From Streptomyces sp. BK239 (GTDB taxonomy: Bacteria; Actinomycetota; Actinomycetes; Streptomycetales; Streptomycetaceae), in contig NZ_SHKS01000006.1 of assembly GCF_004217285.1 (NCBI RefSeq), forward strand, positions 372,001 to 436,000: a DNA stretch of 64,000 bases. Direction: 5' to 3'. A model generated the notes under the pieces. That model was not told the origin of the DNA. It worked only from the letters and a program-made list of their open reading frames with translations, and ran no database searches. The position numbers and the translations under genes were made by a program. This document shows, piece by piece, positions 34,326 through 42,501 of the stretch (positions within the stretch are counted from its first letter, which is position 1; each line of letters opens with the position of its first letter).

Positions 34326-36686
34326 ATGACCCAGCCGCCGAACCAGCCACCGCACGGGGGAGCTTCCGACGCCCCCGAGGACCGGCCGCCACAGCAGGAC
34401 GGTTCCGGCGCGCCGCAGGACGCCGCCGGCGCGACCCCGGAACCGCAGGACGCACGCCCCGAGGGCGACGCCCCCGAGGACGCGGCCCCGCAGGACGCCC
34501 CGCCGAAGGGTGAGTCCGGTGCGCCCGAGCCGCCGCAGGCACCGCAGGACGCGCCGCCCAAGGGCGCCTTCGGCGCACCCCAGGCCCCCCAGCCCCCGCA
34601 GACACCGCACACGCCGCAGGCACCGCACACGCCGCCGGCCTCGCCCCCGCAGGGCGCCTTCGGCGCGCCCCAGCCGCCCGCGCCGCCTGCCGGGCCCCCC
34701 GCTGCCCAGCCCGCGGGCCCGCAGCTCAGCAAGGAACCGCAGCCGGGGCACAATCACCCCGCGCCTCCCGCCGGTCAGTCGCCCCAGAGCCCGCCGGCAG
34801 CGGCCCCCGGTCAGCCGCCCCAGGCGCCCCCGGCCGCCCCGGCGCCCCCCGCGCCCGCCTCCCCGGCCGCCCCGGCGCCCCCCGCGCCCGCCTCCCAGGC
34901 CACCCCGGCGCCTCCCGCGCCCGCCTCCCCGCCGGCGGCCGCCGCCGCTCCCCTGCCTCAGCCGCCGCAGCCCCCGCCCGGTTACGGCTACCCGCAGGCT
35001 CCGTCGGGGCCCGGGTACGGCTATCCGGGGCAGCAGCCTCAGCCCCCTACGGGACCCGGGTACGGGTATCCCGGGCAGCCGGGGCAGCCGAACCCCTACG
35101 GGCAGCAGACCGCGTACGGGCAGCAGCCGGGGTACGGCTACCCGGGCCAGCCGGGCGGGCAGCCCGGTTTCCCCGCCCAGGGATACCCCGGGCAGCCCAC
35201 CGTGCCCATGTACGCCCAGCCGGCGGGAGGGGGCCGTAAGTCCAACGCGCAGTTGTGGATCATCGTCGCCGCCGTCGTCGCGATCGCGCTGATCGTCGGC
35301 GGGGGCGTCTGGTACGCGAACTCCGCCGACGGCGGCAAGAAGAACGAGACCGCGAGCACCGGCGGAACCGGCGGCAAGGGCGGCGGCGAGAAGGGCGGCG
35401 GCACCGGCGGCACGTCCTCCGGCGGGTCCGAGAAGGCGCCCTCCGACCCGGCGTCGAAGCTGCTCTTCCAGATCCCCTCGCCCAAGGTCGCCAAGGACGA
35501 CAGCGTCATCGTCTCGGGCTCGTGGCTGACGGAGAAGGCGTACGTGAAGTCCGGCGTCGCCGAGATCGTCGGCTACGACCCGGTCAAGGGCTCCAAGCTG
35601 TGGACCGTCAAGCTCCCCGGCCCGGTGTGCACGGCGAGCGAGCACGCCACCGACGACGGGAAGACGGCCGTCGTCTTCCAGCCGAAGATGCCCCCCAAGG
35701 ACTCCTCCGCCGGATGCAGCCAGGTCGCGGCGATCGACCTCGTCGCGGGCAAGCAGCTGTGGACGAAGACGGTCTCCTCCGGTGACTACCCGGTCACCTT
35801 CGACAACGTCACCGTCAGCGGACGCACGGTCGCCCTGGGCGCCACCGAGGGCGGCTCGGCCTTCGACATCGACAGCGGAAAGGCCCTGTGGGCCCCGAAG
35901 ACGTCCGACACCTGCTACGACGCGGGCTACGGCGGCGGCGCGAAGCTGGTCGCTGTGCGCAAGTGCGGCACCTACGACGCCCGTGAGCTCCAGATCCAGA
36001 CCATCGACCCGGCGTCCGGGAAGGTGATCTCGGAGTACAAGCTCGCGAAGGGCATCGAGTACGCCAGCATCGTGTCGACGGAACCGCTGGTCGTCGCCGC
36101 CGACGTCGGCGACAGCGCCCAGGACGGCAGCGGCATCTCGGACTTCTTCTCCATCGACAACAAGACGGGCAAGCTGAAGACGCGGATCTCCGCGCCCGGC
36201 GAGCAGTTCGCGGCCCGCTGCGACGGCATCACCAGGGTCGAGCACTGCTCGGGCCTGGCCGTCGGCGCCGACCGCCTCTACCTCCCGACCGAGGAGCACG
36301 ACGGCACCGGCGAGTACAGCCGCACCAACGAGATCGTCGCCTTCGACCTGAACACCGGCAAGCAGACCGGCCAGCGCGCCGACGCCGGCGACGGCTACGA
36401 GCTCACCCCGCTGCGCACGGACGGCGGCAACGTGATCGCGTACAAGAGCGCGCCGTACGACGAGGGCGGGCAGGTCGTCAGCATCGACGGCGGCTCGTTC
36501 AAGCAGACGACGCTGCTGCGCAACCCGGCGACGGAGAGCGTGCGGGACGCGGAGTCCAGCATGTCCCCGGAGTACTCCGAACTCATCTACTCCCAGGGAC
36601 GCCTGTACATGTCCGCGGTGTACGCCGCCGACGGCGGCTCCGGTGACGAGGAGTACCTGGCGCTGGCGTTCGGCGCCGCAGGATGA
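34326..36686 (+). CDS. membrane-anchored PQQ-type beta-propeller protein, copy 2
   Basis: A 786-residue paralogue of the preceding gene, starting MTQPPNQPPHGG. The Pro-rich cytoplasmic tail is longer (~300 residues), with PPKGAFGAPQ units, a 33-bp tandem repeat encoding PAAPAPPAPAS, and GYGYPG units. One TM (~306-328, LWIIVAAVVAIALIVGGGVWY) precedes a Gly/Lys-rich spacer and a ~410-residue propeller with PQQ-like repeats (DPVKGSKLWT, DLVAGKQLWT, DIDSGKALWA, DLNTGKQTG). A cysteine pair lies in each of several blades, which fits an oxidising exterior. No Shine-Dalgarno sequence is obvious before ATG 34326. Function unknown. Confidence 0.85.
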   Translation: MTQPPNQPPHGGASDAPEDRPPQQDGSGAPQDAAGATPEPQDARPEGDAPEDAAPQDAPPKGESGAPEPPQAPQDAPPKGAFGAPQAPQPPQTPHTPQAPHTPPASPPQGAFGAPQPPAPPAGPPAAQPAGPQLSKEPQPGHNHPAPPAGQSPQSPPAAAPGQPPQAPPAAPAPPAPASPAAPAPPAPASQATPAPPAPASPPAAAAAPLPQPPQPPPGYGYPQAPSGPGYGYPGQQPQPPTGPGYGYPGQPGQPNPYGQQTAYGQQPGYGYPGQPGGQPGFPAQGYPGQPTVPMYAQPAGGGRKSNAQLWIIVAAVVAIALIVGGGVWYANSADGGKKNETASTGGTGGKGGGEKGGGTGGTSSGGSEKAPSDPASKLLFQIPSPKVAKDDSVIVSGSWLTEKAYVKSGVAEIVGYDPVKGSKLWTVKLPGPVCTASEHATDDGKTAVVFQPKMPPKDSSAGCSQVAAIDLVAGKQLWTKTVSSGDYPVTFDNVTVSGRTVALGATEGGSAFDIDSGKALWAPKTSDTCYDAGYGGGAKLVAVRKCGTYDARELQIQTIDPASGKVISEYKLAKGIEYASIVSTEPLVVAADVGDSAQDGSGISDFFSIDNKTGKLKTRISAPGEQFAARCDGITRVEHCSGLAVGADRLYLPTEEHDGTGEYSRTNEIVAFDLNTGKQTGQRADAGDGYELTPLRTDGGNVIAYKSAPYDEGGQVVSIDGGSFKQTTLLRNPATESVRDAESSMSPEYSELIYSQGRLYMSAVYAADGGSGDEEYLALAFGAAG
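34830..34928 (+). repeat. 33-bp tandem repeat, three copies
   Basis: Copies at 34830-34862, 34863-34895 (identical) and 34896-34928 (diverged at a few bases) encode an 11-residue Ala/Pro unit in the tail of the second propeller protein. Confidence 0.85.
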
Positions 36687-36718
36687 CCGCCGCCGGCTGA
36701 CCCCGAGGCCCGTTCGTC

Positions 36719-36761
36719 AACGGCCCCGCCTCCCTTCACTCGGAAGGGTGGCGGGGCCGTT
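36719..36761 (+). terminator. strong terminator after propeller gene 2
   Basis: An 18-bp stem with one mismatch (AACGGCCCCGCCTCCCTT with AAGGGTGGCGGGGCCGTT) and a 7-nt CACTCGG loop, 32 bases past the stop codon. Confidence 0.8.
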
Positions 36762-36877
36762 CGCGTACCGCTGATCACCGGCGCAGGAGGGGAATTCCAG
36801 CGATCCGGGGCAGTTCTCACGGTAGGGGGAGCGCGACGTCGAACAAGCGTGTAGCTTCCGGGAGGCATGAGGGGACG

Positions 36878-36895
36878 AGGTGCCGGGGGGCACCT
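36878..36895 (+). promoter_or_regulatory. leader hairpin directly before response-regulator gene
   Basis: AGGTGCC-GGGG-GGCACCT, a perfect 7-bp stem followed by TCTTT, ends 18 bases before the start codon and 5 bases before the GGGGGG binding site. It has the look of a small intrinsic terminator placed in a leader. A 20-codon frame starting ATG 36867 (GGGAGG one base upstream) spans it and overlaps the gene start. Confidence 0.45.
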
Positions 36896-36913
36896 TCTTT
36901 GGGGGGTTGCCCA

Positions 36914-37621
36914 ATGGGAGTGCGGCTGATGGTGGTCGACGACCACCGACTGCTCGCGGAGGCGTTGGCCTCGGCGTTGAAACTGCGCGGGCACCGGGTG
37001 CTCGCCGCGGCGGCGCCGGCCGCGGGCGCGGCGGAACTGGTGATCACGCGGGCGCCGGAGGTGTGTCTGCTGGGCACGGCGGCGCCGGCCGAGCCGGGCG
37101 TGTTCGACCCGGTGGCGCGCATCAAGCGGGAGCGGCCGCAGGTGGCCGTCCTTGTCCTCGGCCCGGTGCCGAGCCCACGGGGCATCGCGGCGGCCTTCGC
37201 GGCCGGCGCCTCGGGGTACGTACGGCACGACGAGCGCATCGAGGGCGTGGAGCGGGCCATCATGAAGGCCCGGGCCGGCGAGGCGGCGATATCCCCCCAG
37301 CTCCTCCAGGGCGCCTTCGGTGAACTCCTCAACCCGGCGGCCCAGCCCGACGACGAGGGGCAGCGCCTGCTGCAGATGCTGACGCCGCGTGAGGTGGAGG
37401 TCCTGGTCCGGGTCGCCGAGGGCGAGGACACCCGGGTCATCGCGGCCGGCATGGGCATCGCGCCCTCCACGGCCCGCACCCATGTCCAGCGGGTCCTGAT
37501 GAAGCTGGGCGTCGGCTCCCGGCTGGAGGCGGCGGCGCTCGCCGCGCGCACCGGTCTCCTGGACCGGGCGGGCCCCCTGCCGCACACCCGCGCCCACACC
37601 GAGACGACCCCGGGAGCGTAG
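36914..37621 (+). CDS. atypical LuxR/NarL-family response regulator lacking the phospho-acceptor Asp
   Basis: A 235-residue protein with a receiver domain (1-~120) and a LuxR-type helix-turn-helix (~150-215, LTPREVEVLVRVAEGED...GIAPSTARTHVQRVLMKL). In the receiver the acidic pair D9-D10 remains (MVVDDHR), but the phospho-acceptor position is G54 (CLLGTAAP instead of LLD), the switch Thr/Ser is G83 and the conserved Lys is R104 (GYVRHD). It therefore cannot be switched by ordinary aspartyl phosphorylation. No sensor kinase is adjacent. Start ATG 36914 has GGGGGG 7 bases upstream. Likely a constitutive or ligand-controlled DNA-binding regulator. Confidence 0.88.
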   Translation: MGVRLMVVDDHRLLAEALASALKLRGHRVLAAAAPAAGAAELVITRAPEVCLLGTAAPAEPGVFDPVARIKRERPQVAVLVLGPVPSPRGIAAAFAAGASGYVRHDERIEGVERAIMKARAGEAAISPQLLQGAFGELLNPAAQPDDEGQRLLQMLTPREVEVLVRVAEGEDTRVIAAGMGIAPSTARTHVQRVLMKLGVGSRLEAAALAARTGLLDRAGPLPHTRAHTETTPGA

Positions 37622-37750
37622 AGGGCTCCAGCCGCTGTGAGTTCGTCCGGCCGAGGCATTGGATCACCCGGGTGGCGCGGCGTCGGTTGCCGGTAAGGGC
37701 TCCGCGTGTTGGGGTGCAAAAGGTGTGATCGTAGCATACGGTCATCAATC

Positions 37751-37765
37751 GTGACGCTGCGTCAC
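37751..37765. promoter_or_regulatory. palindrome upstream of rodlin-like gene
   Basis: GTGACG-CTG-CGTCAC, perfect 6-bp arms, 36 bases before the start codon. Operator candidate of unknown binder. Confidence 0.4.
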
Positions 37766-37800
37766 CCCCAGCATGCCACTCTCGGACGAAAAGGGATGTA

Positions 37801-38121
37801 ATGCGCAACCTTCGGAAGGCCGCTCTGGTGGCCGCCATGATCGGCACCCTCGGCTTCGTCGGTGCGGGCACCGCCTCCGCCGGTGACGGACGCCACGGCG
37901 ACGACGCCAAGCAGTGCGTCCAGGGCGCCGAGCAGGGCGACCCGAACTTCCAGATCGGGCTCATCAACCTCAACCAGGTGCCCCTCCTCGGCGCGCTGTC
38001 GAAGCAGAACACGCTCCAGCAGACCTGCGTCGACGACGGCCTGGCCTTCACCGGCTCGAGGGAGGACTCGATCCAGGCGGGCAACGGCACCCTCAGCCTC
38101 CTGCCCGTTCTCGGGGGCTGA
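37801..38121 (+). CDS. small secreted protein, rodlin-like
   Basis: A 106-residue protein with AAAGGGA before ATG 37801. Residues 1-27 are a Sec signal peptide (RNLRKAALVAAMIGTLGFVG, cleavage after ASA). The ~79-residue mature part has two cysteines (QCVQG and QTCVDDG) and a central NFQIGLINLNQVPLL strand, then QNTLQQTC. The spacing and the IGLINL...QQTC pattern resemble the C-terminal half of the RdlA/RdlB rodlins of Streptomyces aerial hyphae, though this protein is shorter. The similarity is from memory and moderate. Presumably exported to the cell surface. Confidence 0.7.
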   Translation: MRNLRKAALVAAMIGTLGFVGAGTASAGDGRHGDDAKQCVQGAEQGDPNFQIGLINLNQVPLLGALSKQNTLQQTCVDDGLAFTGSREDSIQAGNGTLSLLPVLGG

Positions 38122-38133
38122 CACTGAAACCCC

Positions 38134-38172
38134 CGCAGCGCCGGGATCCGCCCCCGCGGACCCGGCGCTGCG
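38134..38172. terminator. bidirectional terminator
   Basis: CGCAGCGCCGGG pairs perfectly with CCCGGCGCTGCG, and inside it TCCGC pairs with GCGGA, giving a 17-bp two-part stem between the convergent rodlin-like gene and the small membrane-protein gene. Confidence 0.8.
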
Positions 38173-38195
38173 CTGTGCCCGACGCCCCTCCCCGC

Positions 38196-38591
38196 CTACT
38201 CGCGCGGAGCGCCTCCCCCCTCGCCCTCCAGAGCCTCCGGCGGCAGTGTCGGCGTCGGGTGCGCCGCCGGCCGCAGCCAGAGCCAGGCCAGGAAGAAGAG
38301 GCCGAGAAGCAGCATGCCCAGGCCGGTCCAGAGGTTGATGTTGATTCCCTGGGCCTTGTCGATGTCCGCGTCCGTGTCGGTCAGGCCGGTGATCATGAGG
38401 ATCACGCCGTAGAGGACGAACAGCCCGCCGATGATGCGGCGCAGGTCGAAGATGCGCGCCGCGGTCGCGGACTTCTCCTCCAGCTCGATCACCTCCCGCT
38501 GGAGGTCGGCCTCGGAGTAGCCCGCCCGGCGCAGCCGCTCGGCCGCCGCGGCGTGCTCTTCGGGTTCAAAGTGCTCGGGTCGCTCGGACAT
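38196..38591 (-). CDS. small two-helix membrane protein downstream of the symporter
   Basis: A 131-residue protein. Residues 1-45 are charged and helical (EEHAAAAERLRRAGYSEADL), ~50-68 and ~85-107 are membrane helices (IIGGLFVLYGVILMITGL and LWTGLGMLLLGLFFLAWLWL), and the C terminus is proline-rich. It is 36 bases downstream of the sodium/solute symporter gene on the same strand, so it may be an accessory subunit or simply co-transcribed. No known family recognised. Confidence 0.78.
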   Translation of the reverse strand: MSERPEHFEPEEHAAAAERLRRAGYSEADLQREVIELEEKSATAARIFDLRRIIGGLFVLYGVILMITGLTDTDADIDKAQGININLWTGLGMLLLGLFFLAWLWLRPAAHPTPTLPPEALEGEGGGAPRE

Positions 38592-38627
38592 GGTCTTTCC
38601 ATCCTCTCGCGATCGGGGTCGGCGGGC

Positions 38628-40331
38628 TCAGAACGAGAACGGGATGTAGCAGGCGGCGGCCAGGATGATCGCGCCCCAGCCCAGCAGCGCCGGCCTGCGG
38701 TACCAGGCGTCGTCGCCCTCGGCCGCCGGCTCGGCCATGCCGGGGGAGACAGTGCCGTAGACCAGGCCCTGGAGCTCTTCGGCCGGTTTGGGGGCGGTGA
38801 ACAGCGACACGGCGAACATGACCACCGCGCCCGCCGCGAAGCCCGCGATCGCCGAGACGAAGTTGGCGCCCTGGTCGGTGGGGATGCCGATGACGCCCTG
38901 CTTGTAGAAGACGAAGTAGTTGACCATCGCGGCCGTGGTGCCCGCCAGCAGGCCCCAGAAGCCCGATTTCTTCGACGCCCGCTTCCAGAACATGCCGACG
39001 ATGAAGACGACGAACATCGGGACGTTGAAGAAGGAGAACAGCGTCTGGAGGTAGCTCATGATGTTCGAGAAGGAGGAGGCCAGGAACGCCGTGCCGATGG
39101 ACGCCACCACGCCGATCGCGGTGATCAGCCGGCCGAAGCGGACGTAGTAGGCGTCCTCCCGGCCCAGCACCACGTACCTCGCCCAGATGTCGTTGGTGAA
39201 TACCGTGTTGAAGGACGACACGTTCGCCGCCATGCCCGCCATGAACGCGGCCAGCAGGCCCGTCACGGCGATACCGAGCACGCCGTTGGGCAGCAGTTGC
39301 TCCATCAGGTAGGGGATGGCGTCGTTGTACTGGAGGTCGGAGTCGGCGGTGCCGATCCGCGGCACCAGGACCGCCGCCACCAGGCCCGGGATCATCACCA
39401 GGAAGACGATGAAGATCTTCGGGTACGCGGCGATCAGCGGTGTGCGCTGCGCGGCGGAGAGGTTGCGCGCGGACAGGGCGCGCTGCACCTCCGCGAAGTT
39501 CGTCGTCCAGTAGCCGAAGGAGAGCACGAAGCCGAGGCCCAGCACGATCGTCAGCCAGTTCGCCCCCAGCGGGTTGTCACTGCCGATGCCCGTGCCGCCC
39601 CAGGCGGTCACGAAGTCGTCGCCATGGGCCGCCGTCAGCTTGTCCGTGAGGCCGCCCCAGCCGCCCACCTTCTTCAGGCCCAGCAGCGTCAGCGGGATCA
39701 GCGCCGCCAGGATCACGAAGAACTGGAGCACCTCGTTGTAGATCGCCGAGGACAGGCCGCCGAGCGTGATGTACGCCAGTACGAAGAAGCCCGCGACCAC
39801 GATGGCCACCCATTGGGGCCAGCCGAGCAGCGCCTCGACGACGATCGCGAGCGCGTACAGGTTCACGCCGGAGATCAGGATCGCGGCGAAGGCGAACAGC
39901 GCCGAGCTCAGCAGGTGCGCGCCCTTGTCGAAGCGCATCAGCAGGAACTCGGGGACCGAGCGGACCTTGGAGCCGTAGTAGAACGGCATCATCACCAGGC
40001 CGAGGAACACCATGGCCGGGATGGCGCCGATCCAGTACCAGTGGACGGTGTACGCGCCGTACTGCGCGCTGTTGGCCGCCATGCCGAGGATCTCCGTGGC
40101 CGCCAGGTTGGCCGAGATGAAGGCGAGACCCGTGATCCAGGCGGGCAGGGAGCGGCCCGAGAGGAAGAAGTCGAGGCTGGTCTTCACGGAGCGGCGGGCC
40201 GCGAAGCCGATGCCGAGGACGACGACGAAGTAGATGCCGAGGATCGTGTAGTCGAGCCAGTTGGTGGGGAGCCGCAGCTCCGCCGCCAGCGGCGCGGCCG
40301 CCGGATGCACCGGATACATGGGGATACGCAT
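38628..40331 (-). CDS. sodium:solute symporter (SSS family), probably for galactose
   Basis: A 567-residue membrane protein with 13-14 hydrophobic segments. WLDYTILGIYFVVVLGIGF at TM1 and FFLSGRSLPAWITGLAFIS at TM2 are SSS signatures, including the sodium-site region; GLAYITLGGLSSAIYNEVLQ corresponds to TM5-6. It is closest in style to vSGLT-type sugar symporters. It is divergent from galTEK, sharing a 119-bp promoter region, which makes galactose the likely substrate. The short protein gene downstream is probably co-transcribed. Confidence 0.88.
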   Translation of the reverse strand: MRIPMYPVHPAAAPLAAELRLPTNWLDYTILGIYFVVVLGIGFAARRSVKTSLDFFLSGRSLPAWITGLAFISANLAATEILGMAANSAQYGAYTVHWYWIGAIPAMVFLGLVMMPFYYGSKVRSVPEFLLMRFDKGAHLLSSALFAFAAILISGVNLYALAIVVEALLGWPQWVAIVVAGFFVLAYITLGGLSSAIYNEVLQFFVILAALIPLTLLGLKKVGGWGGLTDKLTAAHGDDFVTAWGGTGIGSDNPLGANWLTIVLGLGFVLSFGYWTTNFAEVQRALSARNLSAAQRTPLIAAYPKIFIVFLVMIPGLVAAVLVPRIGTADSDLQYNDAIPYLMEQLLPNGVLGIAVTGLLAAFMAGMAANVSSFNTVFTNDIWARYVVLGREDAYYVRFGRLITAIGVVASIGTAFLASSFSNIMSYLQTLFSFFNVPMFVVFIVGMFWKRASKKSGFWGLLAGTTAAMVNYFVFYKQGVIGIPTDQGANFVSAIAGFAAGAVVMFAVSLFTAPKPAEELQGLVYGTVSPGMAEPAAEGDDAWYRRPALLGWGAIILAAACYIPFSF

Positions 40332-40403
40332 GCACTGCTCGCTTCGGTCGGGGTGCTCTGCGCGGTCGTGGTGGTGACGCGCATGGGGGATTGTGGTTTG
40401 ATG

Positions 40404-40433
40404 TGTTCGGTTCTGTTTGAAGCTTTGTTCGGT
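40404..40433. promoter_or_regulatory. direct repeats in the divergent gal promoter region
   Basis: TGTTCGGT at 40404-40411 and 40426-40433, start-to-start 22 bases (about two helical turns), in the AT-richer region before galT. A possible -10 element TAGGGA (40433-40438) overlaps the second copy. Likely regulator binding sites for galactose control. Confidence 0.45.
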
Positions 40434-40450
40434 AGGGATGGAGAGTCGCG

Positions 40451-41512
40451 GTGAAGAAGACCTCGACCCGCTTGGCCGACGGTCGTGAGCTCATCTACTA
40501 CGACCTGCGGGACGATGCGGTGCGCGACGCGGTGGACCGCCGCCCCCTGGAGCGCACCGTCACCACTTCGGAGGTACGCCGGGACCCGCTCCTCGGCGAC
40601 GCGGTCGCCGTCGCCTCCCACCGGCAGGGGCGCACCTACCATCCGCCGGCCGACGAATGCCCCCTGTGCCCGTCCCAGGGCGAACGGCTGAGCGAGATCC
40701 CCGACGCGTCGTACGACGTCGTCGTGTTCGAGAACCGCTTCCCCTCGCTGGCCGGCGACTCCGGGCGCTGCGAGGTGGTCTGCTTCACCTCCGACCACGA
40801 GGCGTCCTTCGCCGACCTCACCGAGGAGCAGGCCCGGCTGGTGCTCGACGCCTGGACGGACCGGACGTCGGAACTGTCGCACCTGCCGTCGGTGGAGCAG
40901 GTGTTCTGCTTCGAGAACCGGGGCGCCGAGATCGGCGTCACCCTCGGCCACCCGCACGGGCAGATCTACGCCTACCCCTTCACCACCCCCCGCACGGCCC
41001 TGATGCTGCGCCAGGCCGCCGCCCACAAGGACGCCACCGGCGGCGAGAACTTCTTCGACGCCGTCCTGGAGCGCGAACTCGCCGAAGATCGGGTGGTCCT
41101 GGCCACCGAACACTGGGTCGCCTTCGTGCCCTACGCGGCGCACTGGCCGTACGAGGTGCACCTCTACCCCCGCCGACGCGTCCCCGACCTGCTCGGCCTC
41201 GACGAGGCGGCGCGCACGGAGTTCCCCGAGGTCTATCTGGAACTGTTGAGGCGCTTCGACCGGATCTTCGGCCCGGGTGAGCCTCCGACGCCGTACATCG
41301 CCGCCTGGCACCAGGCGCCGTTCGGCCAGCTGGAGGAGTTCGACGGGGTCAGCCGCGACGACTTCGCGCTGCACCTGGAGCTTTTCACCATCCGCCGTAC
41401 GTCCGGCAAACTGAAGTTCCTCGCGGGCTCCGAGTCCGGCATGGGCGTGTTCATCAACGACGTGCCCCCGGAGCGCGCGGCCGAGCGACTGCGAGAGGTA
41501 GCGAGTTCATGA
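40451..41512 (+). CDS. galT: galactose-1-phosphate uridylyltransferase
   Basis: A 353-residue GalT. The active-site motif is LGHPHGQIYAYPF, with the nucleophile being the second histidine of His-Pro-His. The N-terminal CPLC (DECPLCPSQ) is part of the zinc site, and VVFENRFPSL is conserved. It exchanges UMP between UDP-glucose and galactose-1-phosphate in the Leloir pathway. GTG 40451 follows GGAGAG by five bases. First gene of galT-galE-galK, with a 4-nt overlap to galE. Confidence 0.95.
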   Translation: MKKTSTRLADGRELIYYDLRDDAVRDAVDRRPLERTVTTSEVRRDPLLGDAVAVASHRQGRTYHPPADECPLCPSQGERLSEIPDASYDVVVFENRFPSLAGDSGRCEVVCFTSDHEASFADLTEEQARLVLDAWTDRTSELSHLPSVEQVFCFENRGAEIGVTLGHPHGQIYAYPFTTPRTALMLRQAAAHKDATGGENFFDAVLERELAEDRVVLATEHWVAFVPYAAHWPYEVHLYPRRRVPDLLGLDEAARTEFPEVYLELLRRFDRIFGPGEPPTPYIAAWHQAPFGQLEEFDGVSRDDFALHLELFTIRRTSGKLKFLAGSESGMGVFINDVPPERAAERLREVASS

Positions 41513-42501
41513 GCGGCAAGTATCTGGTCACGGGCGGCGCGGGATACGTGGGCAGCGTCGTCGCCCAGCACCTGCTGGAGGCGGGGCACGAGGTCGTCGT
41601 CCTCGACAACCTCTCCACCGGTTTCCGCGAGGGTGTCCCGGCCGGCGCCGACTTCGTCGAGGGCGACATCCGCGACGCCGCCAAGTGGCTCGACGCCTCC
41701 TTCGACGCGGTCCTGCACTTCGCCGCGTTCTCGCAGGTCGGCGAGTCGGTCGCCAAGCCCGAGAAGTACTGGGACAACAACGTCGGCGGGACCATGGCCC
41801 TGCTCGGCGCGATGCGCGAGGCCGGCGTGCGCAAGCTGGTCTTCTCCTCCACGGCCGCGACGTACGGCGAGCCCGAGCAGGTCCCGATCGTCGAGACCGC
41901 GCCCACCAGGCCCACCAACCCCTACGGCGCGTCGAAGCTCGCCGTCGACCACATGATCAGCGGCGAGGCGGCCGCCCACGGCCTCGGCGCGGTGTCCCTG
42001 CGCTACTTCAACGTGGCCGGCGCGTACGGCGCCCAGGGCGAGCGGCACGAGCCCGAGTCCCACCTCATCCCCCTGGTCCTCCAGGTCGCCCAGGGCAAGC
42101 GGGACGCGATCTCCGTCTACGGCGACGACTACCCGACCCCCGACGGCACCTGCGTCCGCGACTACATCCACGTCGCGGACCTCGCCGAGGCCCACCTCCT
42201 CGCGCTGAAGGCCGCCGAGCCCGGCGAGCACCTCGTCTGCAACCTCGGCAACGGCAACGGCTTCTCCGTGCGCGAGGTCGTCGAGACCGTCCGCAAGGTC
42301 ACCGGCCACCCGATCCCCGAGATCGTGGCCCCCCGCCGCGGCGGCGACCCCGCCGTCCTGGTCGCCTCCGCGGACGCCGCCCGCGAGCGGCTCGGCTGGA
42401 CCCCGTCCCGCGCGGACCTCGCGGGGATCGTCGCGGACGCGTGGACGTTCGCCCAGCACATCGCGGCCGGCGGCACGCCGGCCGGCGCGAAGGAGCAGTA
42501 G
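41509..42501 (+). CDS. galE: UDP-glucose 4-epimerase
   Basis: A 330-residue extended SDR. The NAD-binding motif is TGGAGYVGS, the catalytic serine lies in VFSSTAATYG, and the Tyr-Lys pair is NPYGASKLAVD; CVRDYIHVADLAEAH is the typical GalE C-terminal motif. It interconverts UDP-galactose and UDP-glucose. ATG 41509 overlaps the galT stop (ATGA), and its stop shares one base with the galK start (TAGTG), so all three genes are coupled. Confidence 0.95.
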   Translation: MSGKYLVTGGAGYVGSVVAQHLLEAGHEVVVLDNLSTGFREGVPAGADFVEGDIRDAAKWLDASFDAVLHFAAFSQVGESVAKPEKYWDNNVGGTMALLGAMREAGVRKLVFSSTAATYGEPEQVPIVETAPTRPTNPYGASKLAVDHMISGEAAAHGLGAVSLRYFNVAGAYGAQGERHEPESHLIPLVLQVAQGKRDAISVYGDDYPTPDGTCVRDYIHVADLAEAHLLALKAAEPGEHLVCNLGNGNGFSVREVVETVRKVTGHPIPEIVAPRRGGDPAVLVASADAARERLGWTPSRADLAGIVADAWTFAQHIAAGGTPAGAKEQ

